Source: Sporomusa sp. KB1 (GTDB lineage: Bacteria; Bacillota; Negativicutes; Sporomusales; Sporomusaceae). From it: DNA of 64,000 bases. A program made the translations under genes and the position numbers. Location of the stretch: contig NZ_VLKC01000002.1 in assembly GCF_007830295.1 (NCBI RefSeq), positions 3,536,770-3,600,769 of the forward strand, read 5' to 3'. Of this stretch, positions 43,756 through 52,788 are shown piece after piece (position 1 is the stretch's first letter; each line of letters starts with the position of its first letter). The notes beneath the pieces were generated by a model. The model made no database searches. It was not told where the DNA came from and saw only the letters and a list, made by a program, of their open reading frames with translations.

Positions 43756-44922
43756 ATGTTAACACATGATGAAAAGGAATTTTCCCGTCGTGACTTTCTT
43801 AAGGTTTCCGCGGGTGCGGCAGCTGCGTTGGCAATGATGACAGTCATGCCGACATCAACAACTGCTGCCAAGGCAATGAAAAAGGCCTCAACGATATCGC
43901 TAGCTGATTGCCAACGGTTAAGTCCGGCTGATATGGCACAAAAGTCAGTTTTAGTACAGGATGCCTATCAATTTATTCTTCAATCTGCTAAAACAATCAA
44001 GGATACTAAGCTGCGGACTGTAGTTATTGATATTCTGACAAATCCGGCACCTAATGTGGCTCAGCGATATATCAGCCTGAGTGAGAGGGAAGCATTGCGA
44101 GTAAAGTTAATTGCCAATGGTTTACTAAAAAATACTGTGACAACAGATGAGGTATTACCTCCTATTCCAGCAAATGGACGCAAACCACAAAACTTTGATT
44201 CAACTCCGGGTAGCGGATATATGAGTCATCACTCTTATCCGGGTGGGTTGCCGGTGCACACTGCACTTAATGTAAGATCTTCTCTTGGTTTATATCAGGG
44301 GTACCTAGATAGTAATACTATTCAGCTCGACCGAGATGTTATATTGGCCGGACAGCTGCTGCATGATCTTCACAAGCCATGGGTTTTTCAGTGGAAGGAG
44401 GATGGTAGTTCATTACCTGAGTACCAGATGGCAGGTACTGGTGCTCACCATATCTTAGGTATCGCTGAATCAATCTATCGCGACTTACCGGCAAAGGTGA
44501 TTGTGGCACAGGCTAGCGCACATGATAACGCGGGTACTCCTGATGATGAAGCAAAGTTGGTAAACTACATAAAAGCGGCTGCAATTATTGCCGGCAAAGA
44601 CCCAATAGCACAAGGACTACTGGCAGATAACGGTGATACCCTGAAACTGCCCCGCCCCATAGAACCTTTTGTCGTATATTTGGGTGACCATGACTGGATT
44701 GTCAGCGTTCCTGCAGCCAAGTGGACCATTCCACTCATTGAGAATATCGCCAAAACGGACTATGGTATAAGTGGCAGCGATAGTAAAGGAAGTCTTTTCT
44801 ATTCTTTCCGGAACTATATTTTTTCGCAGGCCACCATAATGGGCATTCATCAAATTCATGCCAGCCAGGGTGAGCAGGCTGTACGTGAAGTAGTCCATAG
44901 TATGATTTTAGTGCCAAAGTAA
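43756..44922 (+). CDS. Tat-exported HD-domain protein
   Basis: A 388-residue protein. A twin-arginine signal (SRRDFLK at 10-16, then a hydrophobic alanine-rich stretch) predicts export in folded form. The body has an HD-type metal site: H168 in GLPVHTALN, H203-D204 in GQLLHDLHKPW, and later HHILG and HDNAGTPDD. HD phosphohydrolases usually act on nucleotides in the cytoplasm; an exported one is uncommon and its substrate is not known. ATG 43756 has AAAGGGG upstream. It stands alone, ended by its own terminator. Confidence 0.75.
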   Translation: MLTHDEKEFSRRDFLKVSAGAAAALAMMTVMPTSTTAAKAMKKASTISLADCQRLSPADMAQKSVLVQDAYQFILQSAKTIKDTKLRTVVIDILTNPAPNVAQRYISLSEREALRVKLIANGLLKNTVTTDEVLPPIPANGRKPQNFDSTPGSGYMSHHSYPGGLPVHTALNVRSSLGLYQGYLDSNTIQLDRDVILAGQLLHDLHKPWVFQWKEDGSSLPEYQMAGTGAHHILGIAESIYRDLPAKVIVAQASAHDNAGTPDDEAKLVNYIKAAAIIAGKDPIAQGLLADNGDTLKLPRPIEPFVVYLGDHDWIVSVPAAKWTIPLIENIAKTDYGISGSDSKGSLFYSFRNYIFSQATIMGIHQIHASQGEQAVREVVHSMILVPK

Positions 44923-44931
44923 AGAGTTCCA

Positions 44932-44970
44932 AGTACTTACTGTCTGTAATAGGGTGGTAAGTATTTTTTT
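44932..44970 (+). terminator. Terminator after the Tat/HD gene
   Basis: GTACTTAC and GTAAGTAT arms followed by seven T residues. Confidence 0.75.
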
Positions 44971-45079
44971 GCTATACGCTAAAGTTTTTATTCCTGGGAA
45001 ATATTTCAGAGTTGTGATATGCTTAACTAGTATCTATTTGATATTAATTGATTCAGGGAGCTATTTGGGGGTCAACATT

Positions 45080-46051
45080 ATGAATACTGGCGATAAACAG
45101 AAAAGTGAACAATTGGTAGGTGTGTTATCAGCTGCGGGGGCCTATTTGCTATGGGGCATATTGCCTATTTATTGGAAGCAACTATCCCAGGTTCCTGCTT
45201 ATGAGATTTTAGCTCATCGCGTTATTTGGTCCTGTGTATTTATGGTTGTTATTTTGTTGGTAACGCGCGGGATAAGGCAGTTTTGTAACGAAACAGCGGA
45301 CATTAGCCACCAGCCTAAAAAACTATTGGGTTTAGTCATTGCTTCTCTTCTTATTAGTGCTAACTGGCTGATCTATATATGGGCTGTTAATGCCAGTAGA
45401 GTTGTTGAAACAAGTCTTGGTTATTATATTAATCCACTTGTCAATGTTTTTCTGGGTGTAGCTGTATTGAAAGAAAAGTTGTCCCTGTGGCAGAGTGTGT
45501 CTTTTGTGTTTGCTGGTATTGGTGTTATGAACATGGCGATGAGCTTTGGTGCTATTCCCTGGGTCTCGCTGTCGCTGGCTATTACCTTTGCTTTTTATGG
45601 CATGTGCAAAAAAATGTTAAAAATTGGGGCGATAACAGCTACCACTCTGGAAACACTGATTGTGGCGCCTGCCGCTTTGCTGTATCTATTTTATCTTGAG
45701 GGACAGGGAAGCGGCTATTTCAGTCTTTCTTCCCTGATTACAGCTGGTTTTTTGATAGGAGCCGGTGCTGTTACCGCAACACCGCTTATCCTATTTGCCA
45801 GTGGCGCTAACCGTCTGCCGCTCAGCTTGCTGGGTTTTATCCAGTATCTGTCGCCGACAATTACCTTAATGATAGGTGTAGTCTTATATCATGAACCGTT
45901 TACAATTGTTCACTTAGTATCATTTAGCTTAATCTGGCTGGCGTTAACCGTATTTTCCTTAGCCGGAACTCAGCCATTTGTGAAGGCCGAAGCATGGATT
46001 ATCGGCTTGTATAAAGGACAAAACAACGGAGAAGAGAAAACGTATTCTTGA
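45080..46051 (+). CDS. rarD: RarD-type EamA-family transporter
   Basis: A 323-residue membrane protein with ten predicted helices in two EamA repeats. GAYLLWGILPIYWKQL near the start and LGYYINPLVNVFLGVAVLKEKL are RarD hallmarks. RarD-type proteins are putative drug/metabolite exporters; some relatives import amino acids. ATG 45080 (GGGGG upstream) is preferred over 44954, which would add an unrelated hydrophobic extension. A terminator follows. Confidence 0.87.
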   Translation: MNTGDKQKSEQLVGVLSAAGAYLLWGILPIYWKQLSQVPAYEILAHRVIWSCVFMVVILLVTRGIRQFCNETADISHQPKKLLGLVIASLLISANWLIYIWAVNASRVVETSLGYYINPLVNVFLGVAVLKEKLSLWQSVSFVFAGIGVMNMAMSFGAIPWVSLSLAITFAFYGMCKKMLKIGAITATTLETLIVAPAALLYLFYLEGQGSGYFSLSSLITAGFLIGAGAVTATPLILFASGANRLPLSLLGFIQYLSPTITLMIGVVLYHEPFTIVHLVSFSLIWLALTVFSLAGTQPFVKAEAWIIGLYKGQNNGEEKTYS

Positions 46052-46107
46052 CATTAAAGATATTTTTATGTATACTCATTGATAGAATAATATAATTTGT
46101 GACGTAG

Positions 46108-46146
46108 AAGTCGCTGCCCAGATGTCATGGGTTAGCGACTTTTTTT
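46108..46146 (+). terminator. Terminator after rarD
   Basis: AAGTCGCTGCCCA and TGGGTTAGCGACTT form a near-perfect stem with a T run. Confidence 0.85.
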
Positions 46147-46167
46147 AATTAAAAGGAGGAGTAAGCT

Positions 46168-46476
46168 ATGAACAAGCCCAAATATCATATTTTTGTGTGT
46201 ACAAGTTCCCGGCCTAATGGTCAGCAAAAAGGCCATTGCCACACTAAAGACGGCGTAGAAATTGTCGCAAACTTTATGGAGGAGATTGAGGAGCGCGAGT
46301 TAGGAGGGGACGTTTTTGTCACCAACACCGGCTGTTTCGGAATTTGTGATAAGGGACCTATTGTTGTTGTCTATCCGGATAATGTCTGGTATGGCTCGGT
46401 AACACCCGGTGATGTGGAGGCCATAATGGAAGAACACATCGAGGGAGGTGTGCCGGTAGCGCGTTTAGTAATATAA
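46168..46476 (+). CDS. Thioredoxin-like [2Fe-2S] ferredoxin
   Basis: A 102-residue ferredoxin of the thioredoxin-like type (as in C. pasteurianum 2Fe-2S ferredoxin and NuoE/HndA-type domains). Cysteines occur at C11, C24, C56 and C60 (VCTS, GHC, TGCFGIC). RBS AAAAGGAGGA is strong. It is a single gene between two terminators, so its redox partner cannot be read from context. Confidence 0.88.
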   Translation: MNKPKYHIFVCTSSRPNGQQKGHCHTKDGVEIVANFMEEIEERELGGDVFVTNTGCFGICDKGPIVVVYPDNVWYGSVTPGDVEAIMEEHIEGGVPVARLVI

Positions 46477-46497
46477 TAGCTCTCGTTTTACTTGGAG

Positions 46498-46524
46498 GCT
46501 GCCGGGGGAATCTTTCCACCGGCA
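46498..46524 (+). terminator. Terminator after the ferredoxin gene
   Basis: CTGCCGGGGG and its near-inverse CCACCGGCAG with a short loop, then TTATGTTTT. Confidence 0.7.
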
Positions 46525-46638
46525 GTTATGTTTTGTCCAGAGAAAGTATTCAGAGGCAAGCCCCTGTTTTCTTTACCTTTCATAATTGGCAAATAGCGGG
46601 TATAATAATAGCTATATAATTTTTAGCGAGGTATTATT

Positions 46639-48828
46639 ATGAGTAAAATAGTTGTATTAGCTGAAAAACCCTCTGTTGGGCGGGACTTAGCAAGGGTATT
46701 ACATTGTAATACTAAAGGCAACGGGTACCTTGAAGGGCCAAAATATATTGTCACTTGGGCACTTGGACATCTGGTAACACTATCTGATCCCGAGGCCTAT
46801 GACGAAAAATATAAAGCTTGGCGGCTGGAGGATTTGCCGATGCTGCCTAAAGAGCTTAAACTTGTGGTAATAAAGCAAACAGGCAAACAGTTTCATGCTG
46901 TTAAAGAACAGCTAAGCAGAAAAGATGTCAGTGAAGTTGTTATTGCGACCGATGCCGGACGAGAAGGGGAGCTTGTTGCCCGCTGGATATTGGAGAAAGC
47001 CCATATCAATAAACCAGTAAAGCGGCTTTGGATATCCTCAGTCACAGATAAGGCTATTCGCGAAGGATTCGGTAAGCTGCGGCCTGGCAGAGATTATGAG
47101 AATCTCTACGCCTCAGCGGTTGCCCGCTCAGAAGCTGATTGGCTTGTCGGCATCAACGCTACCCGGGCGCTTACTACCAAATATAATGCCCAACTATCCT
47201 GCGGGCGGGTACAGACACCTACGCTAGCTATTATTGCTGGCAGGGAAGCGGAAATCCGGAAATTTCAGCCCCAAACCTATTATGGTATTACAGCGGCTGC
47301 CGAGCGGCTCAAGTTAACCTGGCAAGACACGAAGACCAAAGAAAGTAAGACGTTTGATAAAAACTACTGTGACAAAATAATGGGTACAATAAAAGGGAAA
47401 CCGGCAGAGGTTCTAGCTGTACATAAAGTGAGTAAGAAAAATTTTTCTCCGCTTTTGTATGATTTAACTGAGTTACAGCGTGATGCCAACAAAATTTTTG
47501 GGTTTTCAGCCAAAGAAACGCTGTCAGTTATGCAGAAGCTGTATGAAACCCACAAAGCCCTGACGTACCCGCGTACCGACTCACGGTATATCACTACAGA
47601 TATTGTAGAGACACTAAAAGACAGAGTGAAAGCTTGTGATACTGGTCTTTACTCGAAACAAATCCTCAAAGTTCTCAAAAGCCCAATTAGGGCCAACGGT
47701 CATTTCGTCGATAACAGCAAGGTATCAGACCATCATGCCATTATTCCTACCGAACAGTCAGTGGTGCTTAGCTCATTAACTGATAAGGAAAAGAAGATTT
47801 ATGACTTAGTTGTTAAACGGTTTTTAGCGGTGCTTTATCCGCCGTTTGAATATGAGCAAACAACAGTGCAGGCGCAAATTGGCAGTGAAAATTTTGTTGC
47901 CAAAGGCAAGGTAGTGCTGTCTCTTGGCTGGAAAGAGTTATATAATAACCACCTGGATGACGAAGAAACTGATGATATTGCAGAACAACTGCTGCCAAGC
48001 TTAAGCAAAGGTGATATTTTACCGATTACGACGGTTACACAGACTAAGGGCGCAACCAAGCCGCCTGCTCTTTTCAATGAAGCCAGCTTACTATCGGCCA
48101 TGGAAAATCCGGCAAAATATATGTCAGGCGAGAGCCAGGCACTTAAACAAATTATCGGTGAAACCGGGGGCCTGGGTACAGTAGCCACCAGAGCCGATAT
48201 TATTGAAAAGCTATTTAGCAGTTTTGTTATTGAGAAAAAGGGTAAAGATATCTTTATTACAGCCAAAGGTAAGCAACTTTTAGACTTGGCGCCTAATGAC
48301 CTGAAATCACCGGCGTTAACCGCTGCCTGGGAACAGAAACTAAGTGCGATTGCCAAAGGAAAGCTGCAAAAACAAGCCTTTATTTCTGAGATAAGAGACT
48401 ATACAAAAGCCATTATTATTGAGATAAAAAACAGTCAGGAACAGTTTCGTCATGACAATATTACCCGTACCCGCTGCCCTGAATGCGGCAAGTACTTGCT
48501 TGAGGTCAATGGTAAGCGCGGCAAGGTGCTTGTCTGTCAGGACCGTGAATGCGGCTATCGGAAAAACATTGCACTGACAACCAACGCCCGCTGTCCCAAC
48601 TGTCACAAGAAGCTTGAATTGCGGGGGGAAGGCGATGCGCGCTCCTTTGCCTGTGTTTGTGGTTACCGGGAAAAATTGGCGGTCTTTACTGAACGTAAAA
48701 AGAAAGAAGGCGAGACCAAGATTTCCAAAAAAGATGTGTCACGCTATCTGAACCAGCAGCAAAAGACTGAGGGTCAGCCTTTCAATAATGCGCTTGCGGA
48801 AGCACTTGCTAAAATAAAGCTGAAATAA
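46639..48828 (+). CDS. topB: DNA topoisomerase III
   Basis: A 729-residue type IA topoisomerase. The TOPRIM domain is at the start (VLAEKPSVGRDLARVL; ATDAGREGELVARWI with the acidic DxxGREGE set). The catalytic tyrosine is in LTYPRTDSRYI. Two zinc-ribbon repeats follow (CPECGKYLL...CQDRECGY and CPNCHKKLE...CVCGY). It decatenates replication intermediates by cutting single strands. Extra topB copies are often plasmid- or ICE-borne, but nothing mobile is near this one. It is followed at once by a glycosyltransferase gene on the same strand. Confidence 0.95.
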   Translation: MSKIVVLAEKPSVGRDLARVLHCNTKGNGYLEGPKYIVTWALGHLVTLSDPEAYDEKYKAWRLEDLPMLPKELKLVVIKQTGKQFHAVKEQLSRKDVSEVVIATDAGREGELVARWILEKAHINKPVKRLWISSVTDKAIREGFGKLRPGRDYENLYASAVARSEADWLVGINATRALTTKYNAQLSCGRVQTPTLAIIAGREAEIRKFQPQTYYGITAAAERLKLTWQDTKTKESKTFDKNYCDKIMGTIKGKPAEVLAVHKVSKKNFSPLLYDLTELQRDANKIFGFSAKETLSVMQKLYETHKALTYPRTDSRYITTDIVETLKDRVKACDTGLYSKQILKVLKSPIRANGHFVDNSKVSDHHAIIPTEQSVVLSSLTDKEKKIYDLVVKRFLAVLYPPFEYEQTTVQAQIGSENFVAKGKVVLSLGWKELYNNHLDDEETDDIAEQLLPSLSKGDILPITTVTQTKGATKPPALFNEASLLSAMENPAKYMSGESQALKQIIGETGGLGTVATRADIIEKLFSSFVIEKKGKDIFITAKGKQLLDLAPNDLKSPALTAAWEQKLSAIAKGKLQKQAFISEIRDYTKAIIIEIKNSQEQFRHDNITRTRCPECGKYLLEVNGKRGKVLVCQDRECGYRKNIALTTNARCPNCHKKLELRGEGDARSFACVCGYREKLAVFTERKKKEGETKISKKDVSRYLNQQQKTEGQPFNNALAEALAKIKLK

Positions 48829-48862
48829 TGTGGTTTCCAAATGGTCAAAGGCAGGGAATTTT

Positions 48863-49903
48863 GTGACTAAAGAAATATTAATCATTAGGCTCAGTTCAAT
48901 CGGTGATGTTATTCATTGTACGCCGGTGGCCGGGGCGCTGAAAGCGGCTTGGCCAGATTGTAAAATTACCTGGCTTGTTGGCGAGGTATGTGCTGACCTG
49001 ATAAAATATAATCCCGATATTGACCACCTGATAATTTGGTCACGGGAACGCTTTGAAAAACATTTACGGGCTTATGAATTTACCCAGGCCTTTGGGCTGT
49101 GGCGGCATTTGCAAGCAGAACTGGCAGCAAAAACGTATGATGCGGTGCTCGATATTCATGGGCTTTTTCTCACTGGGATGATTGCCAGGCAGGCCAGGAC
49201 TAGCTGGCGGATTGGCCTGCAAGATGCCAGAGAACTAAATCCGCTGCTGATGACAAAGACCGCTAAACCGCTGGGAAACCATATTGTCGAACGGTACCTG
49301 GGCGTATTATCCCTGTTAGGCATTACCCCTGTAACCCGGAAGATGACACTTGTTGTACCTGCTAAAGCTAAACAATTTGCTCAAAGTTATTTAAGCAGGG
49401 AAAAGGTATCTGCGCAAGACAAGTTAGCGATAGTAGTTCCCGGCACTACCTGGCCGACGAAGAACTGGCCGTCTGAGCTGTTTGCGGCAACGGCAGGAAT
49501 GCTTGCCCAGGATTTCAAAATCATGCTGTGTGGTGGCCGGAGTGAAGTTGCCAGGGGGCAGGAAATAGCCAATAAGGCTGGTGTGCCGGTAATTAACGCT
49601 ATCGGCGCAACAAGCCTTTTAGAAATGGCGGCGCTGCTTGAACAGGCGGCAGTAGTAATTGCCGGTGATACCGGCCCACTCTATATGGCAGCTGCCCTGG
49701 GAACACCAACAGTGACAATCTTTGGGCCGACTAATCCTGTCACATACACGCCACCTGGTAATCAGAATGCCTTTGTGGTTAATGAATGCCAGTGTTCCTT
49801 TTGTCACAAGACAAAATGCCGGATCGGGACAAGTGAATGTATAAACAGTGTGCAGCCAAACGATGTTGTGGCGCAAGTCTATCAGGTATTGCGAAAGCTA
49901 TGA
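48863..49903 (+). CDS. Glycosyltransferase family 9 (heptosyltransferase-like)
   Basis: A 346-residue GT-B protein: IRLSSIGDVIHCTPVAGALKAAWP at the start, VPGTTWPTKNWPSELF in the middle and the donor motif AGDTGPLYMAAALGTPTVTIFGPTNP. Family 9 enzymes add heptose to the lipopolysaccharide core, which fits an organism with an outer membrane. A cysteine-rich C-terminal segment (ECQCSFCHKTKC) is common in heptosyltransferases. GTG 48863 follows AGGCAGGGA; the frame opens earlier at 48830 without an RBS. Confidence 0.88.
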   Translation: MTKEILIIRLSSIGDVIHCTPVAGALKAAWPDCKITWLVGEVCADLIKYNPDIDHLIIWSRERFEKHLRAYEFTQAFGLWRHLQAELAAKTYDAVLDIHGLFLTGMIARQARTSWRIGLQDARELNPLLMTKTAKPLGNHIVERYLGVLSLLGITPVTRKMTLVVPAKAKQFAQSYLSREKVSAQDKLAIVVPGTTWPTKNWPSELFAATAGMLAQDFKIMLCGGRSEVARGQEIANKAGVPVINAIGATSLLEMAALLEQAAVVIAGDTGPLYMAAALGTPTVTIFGPTNPVTYTPPGNQNAFVVNECQCSFCHKTKCRIGTSECINSVQPNDVVAQVYQVLRKL

Positions 49904-49908
49904 ATAAA

Positions 49909-49949
49909 TAACAGAGACGCTGGAATTTTTTCCAGCGTCTCTGTTATTT
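49909..49949. terminator. Bidirectional terminator
   Basis: A 17-bp perfect stem (AATAACAGAGACGCTGG with its inverse) and a T-rich loop, shared by the glycosyltransferase gene and the convergent response-regulator gene. Confidence 0.9.
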
Positions 49950-50616
49950 ACTCATTTATGAGGTAATAACCAACTCCTCTAACAGTTTTGATACAGGTAG
50001 TTTCAAGCTTTTTCCGTAAGTAATGAATATACAAATCAACATTAGCTACTTCGCTGGTGGTTTGTAGGCCCCAGACCTTTTCCCAGATGCGTTCCTTGCT
50101 AATAACTATGCCGTAGTTACGCATTAATAATTCCAGCAACAGCGATTCTTTCGGTGTTAGTTTGATAAGCTCATTATCTTTGATTACTTCACATTTTAAA
50201 GGATCTAATAGTAAATTAGCGGCCTCAAGCGTATCTTCTTCCCAGGTCTTGGTTTGTCTACGGGCTAAGGCACGGAGACGGGCAAGTAATTCATCGGTGG
50301 AAAAAGGCTTAACCAAATAATCATCAGCGCCGGCGTCCAGGCCGTCTATCCGGTCTTGGGTAGAATCCTTGGCTGTTAAAAGTAATATCGGAGTGTCAAT
50401 TTTGAGCTTACGAACTGCCTTGACGATGTCAAGACCATCTCTTTGGGGAAGCATGCGATCTAAGACTAAAATATCATAAGCTTCTGTTGTTGCCAGCGTA
50501 AAACCTGTTTCGCCGTCCAAGGCTGTCTCAACAATATAGCCATGTTTTTTTAGCATATGGGCTAATGCTTCTGACAGGCGGCAGGAATCTTCAACTAAAA
50601 GTAGTCTCATAGACAA
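49948..50616 (-). CDS. OmpR-family response regulator without a neighbouring kinase
   Basis: A 222-residue two-domain regulator. The receiver has the acidic pair (LLVED), the phosphorylated aspartate in LVLDRMLP (about D51), and K at LVKPFS. The C-terminal winged helix ends in VRGVGYYLI. It is alone: no histidine kinase lies on either side in the window. An RBS (AGGAGC) precedes the ATG. Target genes are unknown. Confidence 0.9.
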   Translation of the reverse strand: MSMRLLLVEDSCRLSEALAHMLKKHGYIVETALDGETGFTLATTEAYDILVLDRMLPQRDGLDIVKAVRKLKIDTPILLLTAKDSTQDRIDGLDAGADDYLVKPFSTDELLARLRALARRQTKTWEEDTLEAANLLLDPLKCEVIKDNELIKLTPKESLLLELLMRNYGIVISKERIWEKVWGLQTTSEVANVDLYIHYLRKKLETTCIKTVRGVGYYLINE

Positions 50617-50721
50617 GCTCCTTCTGTCTATCTTTATAGTTATGCATGTTACCTTTAATTGTAAAGCAATACGTTCGAAAAGTCACTTATTTCTTCTCAA
50701 CCAGGCGGACCTTGCATATAA

Positions 50722-50762
50722 AAGGACTCTGATAACGATTTTAGCTCATCATCAGAGTCTTT
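50722..50762. terminator. Bidirectional hairpin upstream of the response regulator
   Basis: AAGGACTCTGAT and ATCAGAGTCTTT arms with a T run toward 50762; it probably ends the transcript of the low-complexity protein gene on the minus strand. Confidence 0.65.
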
Positions 50763-50798
50763 ATTAGTGATTTATACAAAAGTTTCAATGTACCTGAA

Positions 50799-51374
50799 CT
50801 AAGTGGCGCTTTCACTTGCTTGAGCTTCTAATTGCGTAAGCTCAGTCTCAATTTGCTGAATTTGATTTTTCAATGCCTGTACTTTTTGTTTTTGTGTATT
50901 TTCATCGGTTGTGGTTTGTTGCTGAATTTGACTTAATTGTTTTTCTAGTTTATCTTGTTTCTTTTCTAAATTTTCAATCTCGGTTTCTGTTGTATCTGTT
51001 GTAGCACTGGTGTTGGTTGCTGGTTTTGTTTGCGATTGTTGCGATCCCTTCATTGAAGCTTGCAGGCCTTGTTGGCTTAATTCGGCACTATCCCCATCGA
51101 TATTGGTTGCTTCAGTTCCGGCAGCGGTACTCTGTGTAGTTGTTGTAGTAGTGGAACTAGCCGCTGTGCTTGCTTGTCCCGTCGCTGAAGCTTGCAGGGC
51201 TGAGTGACTTAATTCGACGGTATCCCCATCGATACTCGTAGCATAGGCATCTGAGTTATTTTCGTCAGTCTTGCTCGGAGTTGCTGCAGACTGTGATGCG
51301 GTAGAAGAAGATGTATTTTCAGCTCCATTCTGAATTGTTGAGAGATAAGAGTATTCTTCACTTTGGATGCGCAA
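50799..51374 (-). CDS. Low-complexity coiled-coil protein with a duplicated motif
   Basis: A 191-residue Ser/Thr/Gln-rich protein. A 17-residue motif is repeated: SIDGDTVELSHSALQAS (about 47-63) and NIDGDSAELSQQGLQAS (about 91-107), separated by a poly-Thr linker. The last 65 residues form a Glu/Gln/Lys-rich coiled coil (IENLEKKQDKLEKQLSQIQQQ) reminiscent of FlxA-like proteins. No signal peptide is present. The RBS is GAGGAATAAA. Function is unknown; a structural or secreted effector-like role cannot be judged from sequence. Confidence 0.6.
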   Translation of the reverse strand: MRIQSEEYSYLSTIQNGAENTSSSTASQSAATPSKTDENNSDAYATSIDGDTVELSHSALQASATGQASTAASSTTTTTTQSTAAGTEATNIDGDSAELSQQGLQASMKGSQQSQTKPATNTSATTDTTETEIENLEKKQDKLEKQLSQIQQQTTTDENTQKQKVQALKNQIQQIETELTQLEAQASESAT

Positions 51375-51471
51375 GTTTTATTCCTCCTCAAATATAATTA
51401 TCCATTATTATATCGAGAGTATTCTTTGGAAATTCCTTTGAATTGCAGGACAAAATTACAGATTATTTCTG

Positions 51472-51484
51472 GTTATATTTATTC
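51472..51484. repeat. Left 13-bp direct repeat flanking the IS30 element
   Basis: GTTATATTTATTC; the identical sequence stands at 52694-52706 on the other side of the element. Confidence 0.65.
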
Positions 51485-52693
51485 CGCAAATTGCAATAGC
51501 AAATGCAACACCAAGTGAGAAACTCGGAAATAATATCAGGATAGAGCAGCGAGTTCTTCGTCGAAGCAAGCTTGAGGAGTCTTGTACCCCAGTATTTTGC
51601 GTGGTAGTTGGTTGCACCAGTTCTGAATGCGAAGAATGGTTTCGGGGAGAACCTTGGATATAGATGTCTTTTTGGGGATGAAGCGCCGGATGAGGCCATT
51701 GTGGCGTTCATTGGTGCCACGCTCCCAGGAAGAGTAAGGGTGAGCAAAGTAGACCTTGCAGTCAGTTGGGCGTAAAAGCGCATCTAGTCCTGCAAATTCA
51801 GAGCCGTTATCTGCGGTGATGCTACGGAATACGGCAGCGAAATTTCCGTCCAAAGAAACCATTAACTCATTTAGCCTGGCAGATACGGACGGAGCATCCT
51901 TTTTCGGTATCGGCAGGATGTATTCTTGGCGTGTCTTTCGTTCTGTGATGGTCAGGAGTGCTGAATCGCCGGACTGCAGACCAATCACTGTGTCGATTTC
52001 CCAGTGACCAAACTCCTCACAATCTAGAATGGCTTCGGGACGTTCTTCGATGCTTTGCCCCAGCAATCGTTTGTGTTTGCGAAGACGGGGTTGTTTTATA
52101 CGGCGCCGCACTTTCAGTACTAAGTCGATGTTGCGCACCTTCAGCAGACAGCGATCAATATAGTGGTACAGCGTTTTGGTGCATACGGTGACCTTCCCTT
52201 GCCATTGCGGCTGTAGGCGACAAAAGCCAACCACCGCATCGGGGGACCAGTGGTCGTGCAGCATCTTTTGCTCAGCAAATTGCAAGAAAGACTCTGCCAA
52301 ATGTAGCTTGCATTGAAAGCCGTTGTGGGCGCGATTCTTTTCATAGACGCTCTGGCCTGTCTCTGGAAAATATGCTTCATAGTTCGTCCAGTCAGACCGG
52401 CGCTGGGTTGTCGTGCCACGACCGACTTCACGCGAGATGGTGCTGACGTGGCGGCCCAGTTGCCTTGCAATATGACGAAGAGAATAGCCTTCTCGAAGCA
52501 GAGCGAAGATCATACTTCGTTCGATAAGGCTCAGGTGTTTAAAAGATCGTGCAGATGTGGTATCCTTGGTGATAACAGCCAATGTGAACACCTCCGTATG
52601 ATTGGGTTTGGTCGCTTTTATCATACATGAGTTCTCACATTGGTTGTTCTTTTTTATTCATTGGGAGTGTTGCATTTCATTTTACAATGAACC
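51485..52693 (-). mobile_element. IS30-family insertion sequence
   Basis: About 1.2 kb. Imperfect terminal inverted repeats share ATTGnAAnAnnAAATGCAACAC near both ends. A single transposase gene fills the element on the minus strand. A 13-bp direct repeat flanks it. It lies between the low-complexity protein gene and the PPK2 gene and breaks neither frame. Exact ends are uncertain by about 5 bp because the outer five bases of the two ends do not match. Confidence 0.85.
51536..52624 (-). CDS. IS30-family transposase
   Basis: A 362-residue transposase. An N-terminal helix-turn-helix (LSLIERSMIFALLREGYSLRHIARQLGRHVSTISREV) is followed by a DDE catalytic core: EIDTVIG, then ITADNGSEFAG, and the glutamate in ERGTNERHNGLIRRF. 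All catalytic residues appear intact, so the element may still be mobile. The first residues are MIKATKPNH; the ATG at 52624 has no strong RBS, so a slightly later start is possible. Confidence 0.93.
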   Translation of the reverse strand: MIKATKPNHTEVFTLAVITKDTTSARSFKHLSLIERSMIFALLREGYSLRHIARQLGRHVSTISREVGRGTTTQRRSDWTNYEAYFPETGQSVYEKNRAHNGFQCKLHLAESFLQFAEQKMLHDHWSPDAVVGFCRLQPQWQGKVTVCTKTLYHYIDRCLLKVRNIDLVLKVRRRIKQPRLRKHKRLLGQSIEERPEAILDCEEFGHWEIDTVIGLQSGDSALLTITERKTRQEYILPIPKKDAPSVSARLNELMVSLDGNFAAVFRSITADNGSEFAGLDALLRPTDCKVYFAHPYSSWERGTNERHNGLIRRFIPKKTSISKVLPETILRIQNWCNQLPRKILGYKTPQACFDEELAALS

Positions 52694-52706
52694 GTTATAT
52701 TTATTC
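52694..52706. repeat. Right 13-bp direct repeat flanking the IS30 element
   Basis: The second copy of GTTATATTTATTC. A 13-bp target duplication is longer than the 2-3 bp usual for the IS30 family. Confidence 0.65.
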
Positions 52707-52788
52707 GCATTAACCTGTGACGGGAATCGGTGAATTTGATAAAATAAGGCTAAGGTATTACAGCTTATATAGAATGGGGGGCGTCAAT

